This document shows, piece after piece, positions 1 to 11,699 of a DNA stretch of 64,000 bases. Numbering within the stretch: the stretch's first letter is position 1; each line of letters begins with the position of its first letter. The notes under the pieces are model-generated. The model made no database searches and was not told the DNA's origin. It was given only the letters and a program-made list of their open reading frames with translations. Position numbers and translations under genes: made by a program. The stretch is taken from NCBI RefSeq assembly GCF_000471905.2, contig NW_006498549.1, positions 8,961,696 to 9,025,695 of the forward strand, given 5' to 3'. This DNA is from Amborella trichopoda (Eukaryota; Streptophyta; Magnoliopsida; Amborellales; Amborellaceae).

Positions 1-1228
1 GCGCGTGCGACCTCATTATTTTAAAAAATAATCTTTTTAATAAAATTGCGATATTTTATCTATGTTAGAAATTTTAAATGCTGTAAATTCTTAGAAATAA
101 ATTTATTTATTTTTCTTGTCTATTGTTAGAAAATGTTAGATATAGTAAAATTATTAGAAATAAATGTGATATTTCTGCTTTTAGTAAAATTGTGAGATTT
201 CTTTCTACTGTTTTTTAATATTTAGACATTGTAAATTTTATATGCAAATGACTGCATTATTATTTGAAAACTGATATTTTTGCATTTGATTAGAGCATTG
301 TCTATGAAATGTTTATTTGCGAATTAACATCCCATAAATTGTGATAATTCCGTGTTCTTGAATTTCTATAAAAATATTTCTATACATATTAGATTGGCAA
401 TTATGCTAAAATGTCTTTACGAACTGCTACCTTTCTAAATTTGAGCCCAAAATATTTGACTGGTTATTTTTGAAATGTTATTGAAAGTGACTGTTATTAA
501 TGGTTTCAGTGAAATTCATATTAATAATTTCAGTGATATGTTGAGTACATGATATTGCTGCTTTCGAATGTTTAAAGAGATTTAGAAATACTTTAAGTAT
601 GCAAGTGGACTCATCTGGTTCAACGGTAAGGTATAAGTGGACCTATCCGGTATGCCGGTAGGGATTAAATGGACTTATCCGGTACGCCGGTGAGGTATAA
701 GTGAACCTGCAGGGATTAAGTGGACCTATCTGGGACGTCGATAGGGATTAAGTGGACCCATCAGGACGCTGATCGGGTATATAGGTGACCTACTTGGGAC
801 GCCAGTAGGGTATTTTGTGAAATCTTTTGAATTATGCACTGACGTTAAAATCTTATATGCATTTCAATTATTCGAATTATACGTAATTATGCATTTTTGA
901 AAGTGAAACTGTTGATGCATTTCTGTTAATAGATCTCCTTTTTGAAAATATTGATATCTTTCAATCATGATTATTTTTAAGATTATGATGTTCACTTACT
1001 GAGTAGCCAAACTCATCAATTTATGGTAAACATTTTTTCAGGATAACTGCGGTTTCATTTTGAGTGCTCGTCAGGATCAACCTTGAAAGATATTGTAGTT
1101 GTGCTTAAACTTTCTTTTGTTACTTTGTAAGATTTCGCCATTGTAAATTTGTCCTAAAAAGAGATGTATATATATTTTGACTGTCACATCTCAGGAATAT
1201 CAGCATTGTAAATTCTTGAGGCGTGACA
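1..1228 (+). mobile_element. LTR of a gypsy-like retrotransposon, 5' end cut by the window
   Basis: A long AT-rich non-coding block is matched over about 1 kb, in inverted orientation, by 13726-15302. The shared core includes short imperfect tandem units around 602-812, each carrying a version of GGACCTATCCGG followed by GCCGGTAGGG. The right end reads GGCGTGACA, a plausible LTR 3' terminus. The other copy shows that the missing left end should start TGTAACAATCC. No primer-binding site is obvious after 1228, so it is a solo or 3' LTR, or the internal part has decayed. Assignment to gypsy rests only on the style of the termini. Confidence 0.55.
602..812 (+). repeat. Degenerate tandem sub-repeats inside the LTR
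   Basis: About six imperfect units of roughly 30-35 bp carry variants of AAGTGGACCTATCCGG plus a GCCGGTAGGG-like half. The same array, reverse-complemented, lies at about 14052-14270 in the second LTR copy, so it is an inherent part of this LTR family. Confidence 0.7.
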
Positions 1229-2103
1229 CGACCTCTTTTACGGAAGAAAAACGAAATGTAAGGGAAAAACAACAAAGATAAAAGGACTCGAAGGGTAAGA
1301 AAGGGTCTCACTAAAAGTATGCTACAATAGTACAAACTTGAGCGCACCACTTAGGCCACGATCCTAAGTTTTCTTAAAATGTGTCAAACGATGACTCAAA
1401 CAAAATGAAGGAAGAAAACATTAGTAACGAATAAAAGGAACAAAATAAACAATAAGGAACGAATAATAGGAAAAAAGAAAGAAAAGGAACAAAAAAAATA
1501 CATAGGGTGGAGGCAAATGAATCTAACATATGATGAATATATGTCGTAGACAGTGTGGCAGGTAGAGCACCTAGAACATATGTGAATTGATATACAGGAC
1601 TAGAATAGGCAGATCTGAGGCTTTTGGGGTAAATATAGGGTTGAGGATATCATATCTACAGTTACTTGGGAAGACATCCAGGGTGTTTTGGGTAGGGTTC
1701 CTAGGGTTTATGGGATCCTAATATTAGATCTAACCAGGGGTCGATGTTGAGGGTTAGGATTGGGGTTAAACCTAGGGTGCTCAAGGATTTTTTAATCCAA
1801 AAGGTTGGGTTCTTTCTCAAGAAAAGCCATAGATCTCTTAGGTCTGAGGTTGTTTTCTCTGAGTCTAAAGATACATTCTAGGACTTATTGGTTGAAGGCT
1901 GGGACCTTGGGGCTCAAAATTGATAGTTCAAATCTAGATATGTGAAATTAGAAGGCCAAAATTATCTTACGAGGGCATTCCCATAGTGGATTTGATGCTT
2001 TCCAAAATCGCCCACATAAGGAAAGCTCATATGTGGGATTGAGATCGATATTGATATCTTCCCTAAAGGAAATAGAAATCCAAAAGATTAGGACTCTTGA
2101 ATA

Positions 2104-2104
<1 letters not shown>
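1229..2104. other. Unassigned DNA after the first LTR
   Basis: Contains purine-rich stretches (1230-1510) and a block with many CCTAGGGTT-like words (1660-1800). No coding region, repeat partner or RNA gene was recognised. It may be decayed internal sequence of the retroelement. Confidence 0.3.
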
Positions 2105-2105
<1 letters not shown>

Positions 2106-2140
<35 letters not shown>

Positions 2141-2146
2141 TATTAT
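2106..2146. repeat. (AT)n microsatellite
   Basis: An uninterrupted run of AT dinucleotides passes into a TTATTATA-rich stretch, directly before a MITE. Confidence 0.85.
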
Positions 2147-2191
2147 ATTATATATAGGATATATATAATATAATAAATATATTAGTTATAA

Positions 2192-2384
2192 AGAGTAATG
2201 ATCCTATGAGACCCTCCTACACCCATGTATGTAGGATCACCATTAAATATGGCACATATCTCTAAAAAAGTCAAGTCCCATACCCATGTGATAACTTTTC
2301 TAGAGATTTGTTTCATATTTAATGGTGATCCTTTGAGGTCCTACACACATGGGTGTGGGAGGGTCTCATAGGATCATTACTCTA
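2192..2384. mobile_element. MITE with long terminal inverted repeats
   Basis: The left end starts AGAGTAATGATCCTATGAGA and the right end finishes with its exact reverse complement. The complementarity extends about 35 bp, to a shared CACCCATG. A weaker internal palindrome (ACCATTAAATATG against CATATTTAATGGT) means nearly the whole 193 bp can fold as a hairpin. No coding capacity. The flanks are AT-rich and no clear target duplication could be fixed, so the superfamily is open. Confidence 0.8.
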
Positions 2385-2814
2385 TTATATAATATATATT
2401 ATAAGATATTTATTTATTATAGATAATATATAATATAATATAAGATATTTATATATTATGTCTATAATAAAGATATTTATGTATTATTTATATTCTCAAA
2501 AATTTTATATAGTGTTATCGTCATTAGATTAACAGTGTTAAAAAGGAAAAACCTGATTTTGAATTTTTTAAGTCCTTAATCTTGAAATTCTCCAAATGAA
2601 AGGTTGAAATTCATTATTTTAGGGTATTAATTTTGACTCTATCTAGAGTGCAAATTGAATCTTTTGTTTTTTTTTAGGACTAATTATGAGGATAAAGAGA
2701 ATGTGTGTGCAAAATTTGGAGTTATACAAATACCAAAAACATGGTTTTCTAGATGTGTGGTTGCATTACACTACTATACAACCATTGTATGAAATTATTC
2801 TCCTATGTATACAT
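2385..2814. other. AT-rich DNA with no recognised feature
   Basis: Simple AT-rich sequence between the MITE and the first base that aligns with the copia-family LTR. Nothing supportable was seen. Confidence 0.3.
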
Positions 2815-3660
2815 AAATATTTAAAAAAATTTAGAATTAACTTGAATATTTAGAACATTAAAAATCAATATCTCTGTTTATATAAATCCAAATTTTATGA
2901 AAAATATATCCAGAGATCTAAAAAAATTCAAATAATAATTCTAAAATCATATCATCATAAAATAAACACAATTAAATTCATTAGATGGTATAAGGATTTA
3001 CATGGTCTAGGAATAAATAATTTGGGGCACTCCACCTTCAACTATGGACTACGAACCACATTTGCCCTATCAAACCGACCTAGTGTTTTTCATGACCCAC
3101 AGTCCATGTAGGGGCTCATTAGTGGGTTACCAAACTATAGCCGATGAGCCAAGGCATCACAATCCCAGTATGTGGAATTCAGGTTCTCCCCTAGAGACAG
3201 GCCAATGTCACCTAGACCTGATGCGACCACAGCTCCTATGACGCATGGGAATATCTTTGCACATGCATACGCTTCACCCTAAAAGGTGGTTTGCATTCTC
3301 GAAATGGTCTATCAATATACATGTCGTGTGATGGTACATGGATGAGGTTTTGGTCCCCGTCTTTAAGGGCCACCATCACATACAAGGGTCACACAGTCTC
3401 TCGGCTCACTCATTCGGGCATACTCTGACCTCATCAAGGGATGATCCATTAAAACCCTTATAGATTTATACTCTATACCCAAGTAATATGGATTTTTCCC
3501 AACCTACTAACCTAGACCGTCAAACACAGTCCGGTATTAGCAAATATCATTTACTTAGTATGGTTCACGAGGGACGACACTTTCACTAAGTTCATGTTCC
3601 ACTATATCATTTCATTTTACAAGTAGTCATAAGGCCTTTAATGGCCACACTCACCCAACA
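2815..3660 (-). repeat. 3' LTR (truncated) of the copia-type element
   Basis: Aligns by eye along its whole length with about 8740-9569. It ends at 3660 with ACCCAACA, so the LTR starts TGTTGGGT on the minus strand. The portion equivalent to 7532-8740 is absent, so this copy is deleted or replaced beyond 2815. Confidence 0.75.
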
Positions 3661-4500
3661 TCTCCCACTTGGCTTTTGAAGGCCTTACATTCTCTCTTCC
3701 TCACTTTCTCTCATCCCCATCTCTCTCTCCCAGTTACAATCTTTCTCTCAAGCATTTTTTACATATTCTCGCTCAATACATTAATCATGGTGATCGCCAT
3801 CAATGCTTTCACAAAAGGACTTATAGAAACAACAACTTTTTCTCTTTATTACTCTGATCTCATCCCAAAAGTGGTCGTAGTCTATCTTTCATATCGCATC
3901 GCAAATCATGAACCTGTTGTTGAAGAAGATCATTATGTACCCTCATCACATGAAGTCGTATGTTCATGGGCTCAAAAGAGTTCTTCAAATAAGCATCCCC
4001 CAGTTATAAACATACAACCAGAGCCACACATCTGGGTTCCATGGGTGAACAACATTATAGTCTGTTGTTCCAACTGGTTTGTCAAATATTAGCAGGTGCT
4101 CCCACTGGAATATTTAGTTTATCTGGATCTTTCTCAATCTCACCTCATTCCTTAGATGATAGAAATATGGTATTATATGTTTGGAGTTCTTTTGAAATCG
4201 TGGCTCCTTTAACACGCATATCGCTGTCGTGTTGTCCCATAAAATCCTTACTACCTCACAACGCACGGGGTAAAAATCAATTCGATTAAGAAATTTCTTA
4301 ATCTATACGGCCTCCTTGGCTGCCAAACGGCATGTCACATACTCTACCTCTATGGTGGACATTTCCACCGCATCCTGTTCTTTTGATTTTCAAGAAACTG
4401 TACCCCTTCCAAGCATGAGCACATATCTAGATGTAGATTTCGCATCATCTGGATCCGTGAGATAGCTTGAGTTTGTATATCTAAATATCCCAGCAGCTAA
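3661..4500 (-). pseudogene. Copia RNase H remnant and 3' leader
   Basis: Minus-strand translation from about 4500 to 4090 shows the pattern of the copia RNase H domain: a GYLDIQ-like start, then EMSTIEVEYVTCRLAAKEA, then ILWDNTTAICVLKEPRF and SKHI, interrupted by stops and shifts. The stretch 4090-3661 is a non-coding leader. It is matched at 56700-57186 in the plus-strand relative, including CCAGTGGGAG and GTTGGAACAACA, and ends in the polypurine tract. Broken beyond function. Confidence 0.65.
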
Positions 4501-7500
4501 AAGAAACATGGGACTGTAACAGTCCCACTCAATTATTGCACATGTAACATTTACATTATCAATATACTTATGCTTATATCATGAGGTAGCATAGCAAGTC
4601 TCATGCAATATGTAATTCAATGCCCATTGATTTCATAATATGCAAAACCTCACGAACCACAAAGGTTCAACTACACTAGTCACCTTGGTAGTAAATTCAT
4701 ATAAACCAAGTTATCTAATCAACACAACATGTGTCAAGGAAGCTTAGCATTATGGCTTTTTTACAACATTTCATATGGTTCAAGGTCTTAGGTAATCGAG
4801 AATTTTAAATAACTAGAAACATGGGTCAATGTATGTAGGTATTTAAAACAACAATGCATGATAGTTTTTCTCCCACTTTTATAAATAGGTCCAAGACACA
4901 ATATTTTTCTCTTTAATAAAAAAAAAATGGCTTGGTATATATATATATATGCATTCACAAGCAATAGTTATATGATAGTATAACAGTTTAAAATGATTTT
5001 CATAAAGACTTAGTGGGCCTTACAAGACTATGTGGTTTTTCAAAATCATATTCATAGACTTATGTTTTTCTCAAATCATCCAATTTTAATTTTAAAATAC
5101 ATGTTTAGCCTTCATAAATCATTTTACCAGATTCACTTTTAATTTTCTACCAAGTCAAATTTATGGCCACAAAAACAAATCATAAATATCATCTTATAAT
5201 TTTATCCAAAATAAAGCATGACTAAAGAATGTCTATTAAAAGCCTTGACAAAATATTTCATTTTTGATAAATATAGAGACTATCAAAAGATCATCATCAC
5301 ATGCAACACATCATATTATTACTGACAATATTGGGAGGATGGTCACTAAGACTGAGTTCCATCAGAACACTCCTTTCGTGCTTACATATTTGAATAAGCC
5401 ACACCCATCTCTCATGTTTCATCCTTAAGGCTAAAAGCCCCTAATCAAATCACATCTTCATATGTATTACTACCTTAAGTAGTTCATACTTAAGCACAAT
5501 GAGGCACTAAAACATAGGGTATTCATAAATCGACTCTTTCAAATCTGTTAACACCAATCACTAAATGTTCATACACTCCACACATATTCATAAAACAATT
5601 AGCCAAAATATAACTAAAGCATATTAAACATAAAATAAAAAGTTATTGAATCATCTTTCCCTATATGACCTTACTATATAATATGGGAAAGATTTCATAC
5701 CTCAAAACCTTGTAGTGTGAAAGATTTCATACATCAAAACCTTGTAGTGTGGTACTTGGGCTTTTTTGATTCATTGTTTTTACTTGTTTGACAAGCTTTT
5801 GTGATCTTGAAAGATCACGCAATTGATGGAGAAGATATTGGTCATCAGGTTCACATGTCATGAATTGTCCATCTTTTTGGTACTTGGATTCTCCCTGTCT
5901 CACACCATGAAGAAATAATCTTCTTTATCTTATTATTTCAAATATCACAATTTTGATTCTTCCACTGATCTTTAGCATTTCTATGCTACCACCAAGTCTC
6001 TCTATATATCCCTTTATTTCGAAGAAACAAATATGTTTTTATAGGTATTGTGTTTCTTCTTCTTTTTGTTATTCCCAGATCGTATACTCTTCACATAGAG
6101 TGTCATATCTTGCCAACTTTGTATTACCTCTCTCTAAAGTTTTGATATAATAAATCATACTCATAGCGCACTATAAAACCTTTTAAATGAATATTAAAAA
6201 GGTCTTCATTATGAGGAATCTAAAGATGTGTCTTAACAAGCAACATCTTTTAATTTATTGCAGAATCGATCATGAGTATCTCATGATAAAAATATGATAT
6301 CTCTTAACTCATAAAGAGTTTATGTCCGAATCCTTTTGAGTTTTGAAATAGATCAAAAAATATAAAATAATAGTCAGTTCCATCCCTAAACCATACCATT
6401 TAGTGAGTCTTCATTTTAGTGACATTTACGTCACAATGCAATTTTCTCAACAGAAAATATGGTTGAGCACCTCTCAATAAAAAAAAATTTCTCTCAATCC
6501 TCAAAGAATTTCTTCCTAAAATCTTGTGTTGAAAAACTAGACACAAAACCAAATCATAACATCATAGTGTGAAACCCAAATAATATTCTTCTTCAGAAAA
6601 ATAAATATGTGACATTCACATTACAAAATAAATCATACTGCAGAATTCTAAGATGGATACTATCTAATAAAATTATATTTTCTCTCTACTCTCGTGGAGT
6701 TTCCATTTCAAACCAATTTTGTTTGAAAGTATACAGATAATAACAACACATATGTTTCCACAAACCTCATATCACTCTATTAAATAGGCTTGATAAATAT
6801 AATTATTCATGTCTCAATGAAAAACATACCAAATTGTAGAAAATTCAAGATAACCTCTCTTTGAATCCAAAATTTTTATTCCTCTCTTCCCATAGATATT
6901 TCTCTAGCAAATAAATTTTATTAGAAAATAGACTCATAATAGAAGACTAAAAACTTAGTGTGGACCATAAAACATTCTGTTAAGAAAGAAAATAAAATCA
7001 TGACTTTCAAGTCATTGAAATAGTTTTCATTGCAGAAAACATCACTTGCACACCTTTTAATAAAATAGATCATATCTTTCAAACCACAAGGAATTTCTTG
7101 ATGAAACTATTTTTGTTTGAAATTATAGAGTTTCTATCCAATTTCAGTAAGAAATAAAATCATATGGTTAGTGAGAAAAATCACGGAACTCAATAGACAG
7201 TTCATGAATTTTGCAGGGTCAGAACTGACACCCTTCAATGATGAATCTATAACTTGCAATTCCCTTTGGATCTGCCACTAAAATTTTGTTGGTAGATCCT
7301 ACTTTCAAAGACACACAATATCACTGAAGCATGCAATAAAAAAATACATTCCAATATTCCCTTTGGATCTTTCATTCTGCATAGTATTTTTTTTTGTGTT
7401 TGAATATTCCAACAATTCTTAACCGTGGGTGTATTACTTGACCACAAAGGTCATTAGCTTTCTTATATTTCATTCTCAAGCTTGATCAAAAGATAACTAA

Positions 7501-7518
7501 TGATATCAAGTATTAATA
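4501..7518 (-). other. Long non-coding interior of the copia-type element
   Basis: Where gag-pol should be there is about 3 kb of AT-rich DNA without a recognisable protein domain. Between about 6430 and 7190 vaguely similar blocks recur (AAAGAATTTCTT, GGAATTTCTT and TTTTGTTTGAAA words), suggesting old tandem units. It may be a long leader kept in a non-autonomous derivative, or an unrelated replacement. Confidence 0.4.
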
Positions 7519-7530
7519 GCTCTGATACCA
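7519..7530 (-). promoter_or_regulatory. Primer-binding site (initiator tRNA-Met type)
   Basis: Minus-strand TGGTATCAGAGC lies one base inside the 5' LTR end at 7532. This is the standard primer sequence of plant Ty1-copia elements. It fixes both the orientation of the element and the inner edge of the LTR. Confidence 0.9.
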
Positions 7531-7531
7531 A

Positions 7532-8104
7532 TGAAAGAAAGACTAATGCAATCTTGTCGGGGAAATTTTTTTTTTTTTTTCTTCTTTTCACCCTTTTTTT
7601 TTTTTTTACAAATGTCACTTACAAATAGTCTTATTACAATAACTCTTGCTTCAAATAAATAAAACTAACAAATCCAAGATCTTAAAGACCTCGATCCCAG
7701 TAAACCAATTTTTTTTTAAACAAAAAAAATATCGACAATTCTTATGCTTGGGAATATAAAGGTAATATAATTAAATATGACAATTCTTATGCTTGGGAAA
7801 CAAAAGAAAGTGCCGAAGATTACCTCAATCGGGCTTATTACACCCCACACTGAATCACCATTATCTGATGGTGCGGGATCAATGATCAACCTTCAATGTA
7901 AACCAGAAAAGCAAATTTAGACCAAGCCACACCAATAGAACATGAACCCTGTTGATCACAAAATCAAACCCTTAGTGAATTCCCTTAGCAACCTAGTTTG
8001 AGAGATATTGATTTTCTTTTTGCTACACCCTCAAACCCTTAGCCATGAGACATGGGAGAGAGAAGAACCCCACAGCCTAATCCCTTAGCCCATTTTTCCA
8101 ACAT

Positions 8105-8142
<38 letters not shown>

Positions 8143-9569
8143 AAAGATGAGAGAGTGGGGCATACCCCCTTTGGGCTTTCATGAGGGAGAAAAACTTTCT
8201 TAGGAGAGAGATAAAAAGATAAGGTGTAGAGATTTTGGGTAGAGACAATTATTTTTTATCGGCTTTAAACAATATTAGGGTTTTTTAAGGTTTTCCTTGG
8301 CTTGCCTCTTTTTGTGAGAATGAATGTGAACCATTGATCTTGAGAGATTTGTGAGGTGATAGATTTGAGCCATCCATTCCATAGATGGTCATCAACATTA
8401 TTGAAGGTGTTAGACCTTTATCCCCATCTTTCCTTTGACCATTATCCCATCAATATAAATCAAATAAAATAATACTAATCATAATATTGTGTTTTATCCA
8501 AAAATATGCACAAGCCTTATTAAGCATTTTAAAATATTCACTCAAATCTTCTTTAACGACTTATCCCATAAAAGAAAAGAAACCCCCTAAAAGTGGGGCG
8601 TGCTACTCCATGGGAATAGGAAGCCCCAAAAATTGGGGCGTGCCACCCATGTGGTGGCTTTTGTTGCCCCCACCAATTTAGGGCAGGTGGGCCCATGTGC
8701 CCCCAATGCTATTTTTAAATATTTAAAAATCAATAAATTATTTTAGAATTAACTTGAATATTTAAAACATTAAAAGTCAATATCTTTGTTTTTATAAATC
8801 CAAATTTTATAAAAAAAATATCCAGAGATCTTGAAAAATTCAAATAATAATTCTAAATCATATCATCCTAAAATAAATACAATTAAATTCATTAGATGAG
8901 ATAAAGATTCATATGGTATAAGATTAAATAATCTGGGGCACTTTACCTTCAACTGTGGACTGCGGACCACACTTGCTTTATCAAACTGACCCAATGTTTT
9001 TCATGACCCACAGTCCATCCAAGGGCTCAATAGTGGGTCACCAAAGTCTGATTGATGAGCCAAGGGGTTACAATCTCATTCTGTGGATTTCAGGTTCTCC
9101 CCTAGAGACGGACCAAATGTCACCTACACCTAATGCGACCACAGCTCCTATAACGCATAGGGGTATCTCTCGCACATGCATACGCTTCACCCTGAAATTG
9201 TGGCTTGCTTTCCCGAAACGATATCAAGATGTATTCCGTGTGATGGTACATGGATGAGGCTTTGGCCCCCGTCTCTGAGGCACCATCACACAAAAGGGTC
9301 ACACAATCCCTCAGCTCACTCATCCGAGCATACTCCAACCTCATCAATGGATGACCTATTGGAACCCTTATGGGTTTATACTCTATGCCAATGTAACATG
9401 GGTTTTTTCCAACCGACTGGCCTAGACCCTCAAACATAGTCTGGTATCAGCAAACATCGTTTGCTTAGTAAGTCCACGAATGACCACACTCCCACTGAGT
9501 TCATGTTACACTATATCATTTCATTTTACAAGCACTCATCATTCCTTTAATGGCCACGTTCACCCAACA
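7532..9569 (-). repeat. 5' LTR of the copia-type element, 2.04 kb
   Basis: Bounded by TG...CA: plus-strand TGAAAGAAAG at 7532 next to the primer site, and CACCCAACA at 9561-9569. Contains poly-T runs, a GA microsatellite at about 8104-8141 and the 830-bp stretch shared with 2815-3660. No coding regions. Confidence 0.8.
8104..8141. repeat. (GA)n microsatellite
   Basis: About 18 GA dinucleotides in the LTR. Short GA runs recur at equivalent places in the related LTRs (about 29231-29255 and 46835-46852), consistent with a GA-rich leader characteristic of this LTR family. Confidence 0.85.
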
Positions 9570-9636
9570 GGTGAGTCATAAAGAAAAGGGTTTGTAGAAT
9601 AAAAGATGATTTTGGTAAAGTAGATAATAAACTTTA

Positions 9637-10036
9637 GGTGCGGTTTATATAAGACATCAACAATAAACAATCAAAATAAGGCGCACCTCAAAATTATGTT
9701 GAAAGATATGGTTTTGGTGCCGAAAAGCCTTGTGATGGCAATCTATTGCCAGTTCCAATTATGAATGAACAAGTGGTTTATATGTAGGTATGCTCGCAAA
9801 AGACAATTAATTATTATGAAATTTAAAGTTAGTGCAGAACCAGTAGATCGATAAATAATTAAAAAGTTTGAAAATGAATTATCAAGATAATGCATTACAT
9901 GATGCCGTATTTGTGTGATTCGAAATCTTAGTTATTTAAATATCAATACATCTCAAGGTAAAGATGATCAATTTGAGGGTTTTTCAAGACTAGAATAACC
10001 TTGAGCTTTCTAATGTGTGCCTATAAATTTTTTTTC
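9637..10036. mobile_element. Mutator-type MITE, degenerate copy
   Basis: Same family as 22195-22587 and 54248-55251. The left end reads GGTGCGGTTTATATAAG and the interior shares AACAATCAAA, GATGATCAATTTGA and AATAACC words in the same order. The right end decays to CCTATAAATTTTTTTTC. Nine flanking bases on each side agree only partly (TAAACTTTA against TAAACTACC), as expected for an old insertion. Confidence 0.6.
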
Positions 10037-10217
10037 CTAAACTACCTATCCAATCGAAAGATTTTTCCGAAACTAACACAAAAATGACAAAGGCGGGAAG
10101 ATCTTAAAACTAACTGAAAAAATATATAAAAATATTATTTACTTTTAGTATAAAGAGAATCAATCTTGTCAGATAGATTTCGAATCAGATGGTTATAAGA
10201 ATATCATTTACTATACT

Positions 10218-11583
10218 TGTAGACACCCCATTTTAAATTAGGCAAATTTTGTGGTTTCCTGAACCTTTAGAACCATATTATTCTAGTAAATCCCCAAACT
10301 ATAGTCCACACTGCCTACCTAATGATCTAGAGCCATTCTGCCTACCCTAACCTAGAATCCTGCAGATACATTGTTTTCACCCAGAATCCTGCAAACGCCC
10401 TATTTTACCAAACAAATCACCAATAATAGTAAAATAACTATTTTTTACCCAAATTTTCTATGGGAGCTTTACAACAGCCTGAACTACAAGCTTGAACAAA
10501 GAAACTTTAGTTTCAGACCCTTTGGCCAGGGCGACACTGGCAATGTCGCCCAGCCCAGACTGGTGTCGCCCATCAATGTGGACGTCGCACCAATGTCGCC
10601 CAACCAATTTTGGCCCGAAATCATCAGGTTTTGGAAGGTTTGCCTAAGTATCAATGCTAAATAGGAATCTGCCATTTTGGGCAATCCTAGGTGGAAGTGT
10701 TGCCCGACCTAGACAGGTCCAAATTGGATGATTTTTAGCAGGCAACACCTTAACAACCCCAAAGTTTGCCCTGAATAGGAAATTTTCCTTTTTGAGCAGT
10801 CGTAACCTGACCAGTGTCGCCCAGACTAGACTTCCTAAAAACGGCAGTTTCTGCATTCCAAAGGTTCCCCAGCTGTGTGGGCCAAGTTTCCCGAAATTTG
10901 GCCCAGTTTGCTAGTGTCGCCCAGACCCAGGACTCCCAAAATAGCAGTTTAGGGGAGGCATTTCGCTGGTGATGGTAAGTTGCTCTTTTCAGTTGATCCC
11001 ATGTCTATATAATCGAATTTTCGTGACTTTTATGAGGGAGGTCAGAAAAGAAGTAGTCAGAAAAACCCTAGCTTTGAGATCCTGATTAAAACCCTAAACC
11101 TGAGAAGCCTAAACCTAAGAAACCCTAGTTCTTCAGCTATCCTTAGGGCAAAAACCCTTTTCAACCGGACTAAGGTTTGGTCAACAGGCCCATTCAACTA
11201 GGCTAAGGCCTAGTCAACATCTAGAGAAATAGAGGCAAAGAGGACACCGGATCTGATACGGGCAAGCCCTCAAAGGCTCTGGAGTCTTGGGGCATCTAGC
11301 TCGCTTTGGTATACTTCTGTACTCTTCCATGCTTCTTTTATTTGCTTTATTTCATTTTAATTAAATTAGGCTAACTTTATTGCTTCTTTATAGTGTTTCA
11401 AAGTCCGGATCATGCTGGCATTGCCACTGATTTGAGAGCAGGTCTGCTTGTCTCTCAGCAAATCTGGCCTCAGATCATAATTCGATTTTCCCCACTTTCT
11501 CTATCATATTTTTAAAATTAGTTTGTGGTGTTCAGATATAAGGGATCTTCCACTGAATGTCTCCATGATTTGCACTGTAAACA
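10218..11583 (+). repeat. 5' LTR (1366 bp) of the gag-only element
   Basis: Starts TGTAGACACC and ends GTAAACA, and is collinear with 20711-22053 throughout. It contains repeated GGGCGACA/TGTCGCCC words at about 10529-10925 and a TATA-like TCTATATAA at 11004-11012, followed by AAACCCTA-rich DNA. Confidence 0.9.
11004..11012 (+). promoter_or_regulatory. Putative LTR TATA box
   Basis: TCTATATAA is preserved at the equivalent place in the 3' LTR (21474-21482), within the otherwise diverging LTRs. Position and conservation suggest the core promoter of the element; this is inferred. Confidence 0.4.
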
Positions 11584-11605
11584 GTTTGGTGTCTATCGTG
11601 GGGCA
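11584..11605 (+). promoter_or_regulatory. Likely primer-binding region of the gag-only element
   Basis: Immediately after the LTR, TTTGGTGTCTATCGTGGGGC resembles the TGGCGCCGTCTGTGGG-like sequence that follows the 5' LTR in many plant Ty3-gypsy elements. I do not assign a tRNA. Confidence 0.45.
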
Positions 11606-11699
11606 TTTCGAGCTTGATCTAAAACACGAATCTTTTGTTCACTATTTTTACTGTCTTCAGTCACAAAAAATATCCCAAATCCAGCTATGACCATGACCC

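Larger units (their letters stand above)
2815..9569 (-). mobile_element. Ty1-copia-type LTR retrotransposon, degenerate, reading on the minus strand
   Basis: Two direct repeats flank an internal region. On the minus strand the order is 5' LTR (9569 to 7532), a primer-binding site matching initiator tRNA-Met (7530-7519), a long non-coding stretch, a broken RNase H region (about 4500-4090), a purine-rich CCAAGTGGGAGA tract (3672-3661) and the 3' LTR (3660 to about 2815, its far part missing). The primer site, the RNase H remnant and the tract-to-TGTT junction are typical of Ty1-copia elements. gag, protease, integrase and most of reverse transcriptase are not visible. Related LTRs lie at 29140-30250, 46190-48880, 53291-58945 and 59140-64000. 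Confidence 0.75.

Noticed and set aside
3676..4092. 138-codon plus-strand open frame
   Set aside because: Antisense to the 3' leader of the minus-strand copia-type element; the related leader at 56700-57186 does not keep it.
9120..9437. Overlapping open frames of 87-105 codons on both strands
   Set aside because: Located in an LTR; not kept in the paired copy at 3200-3530.
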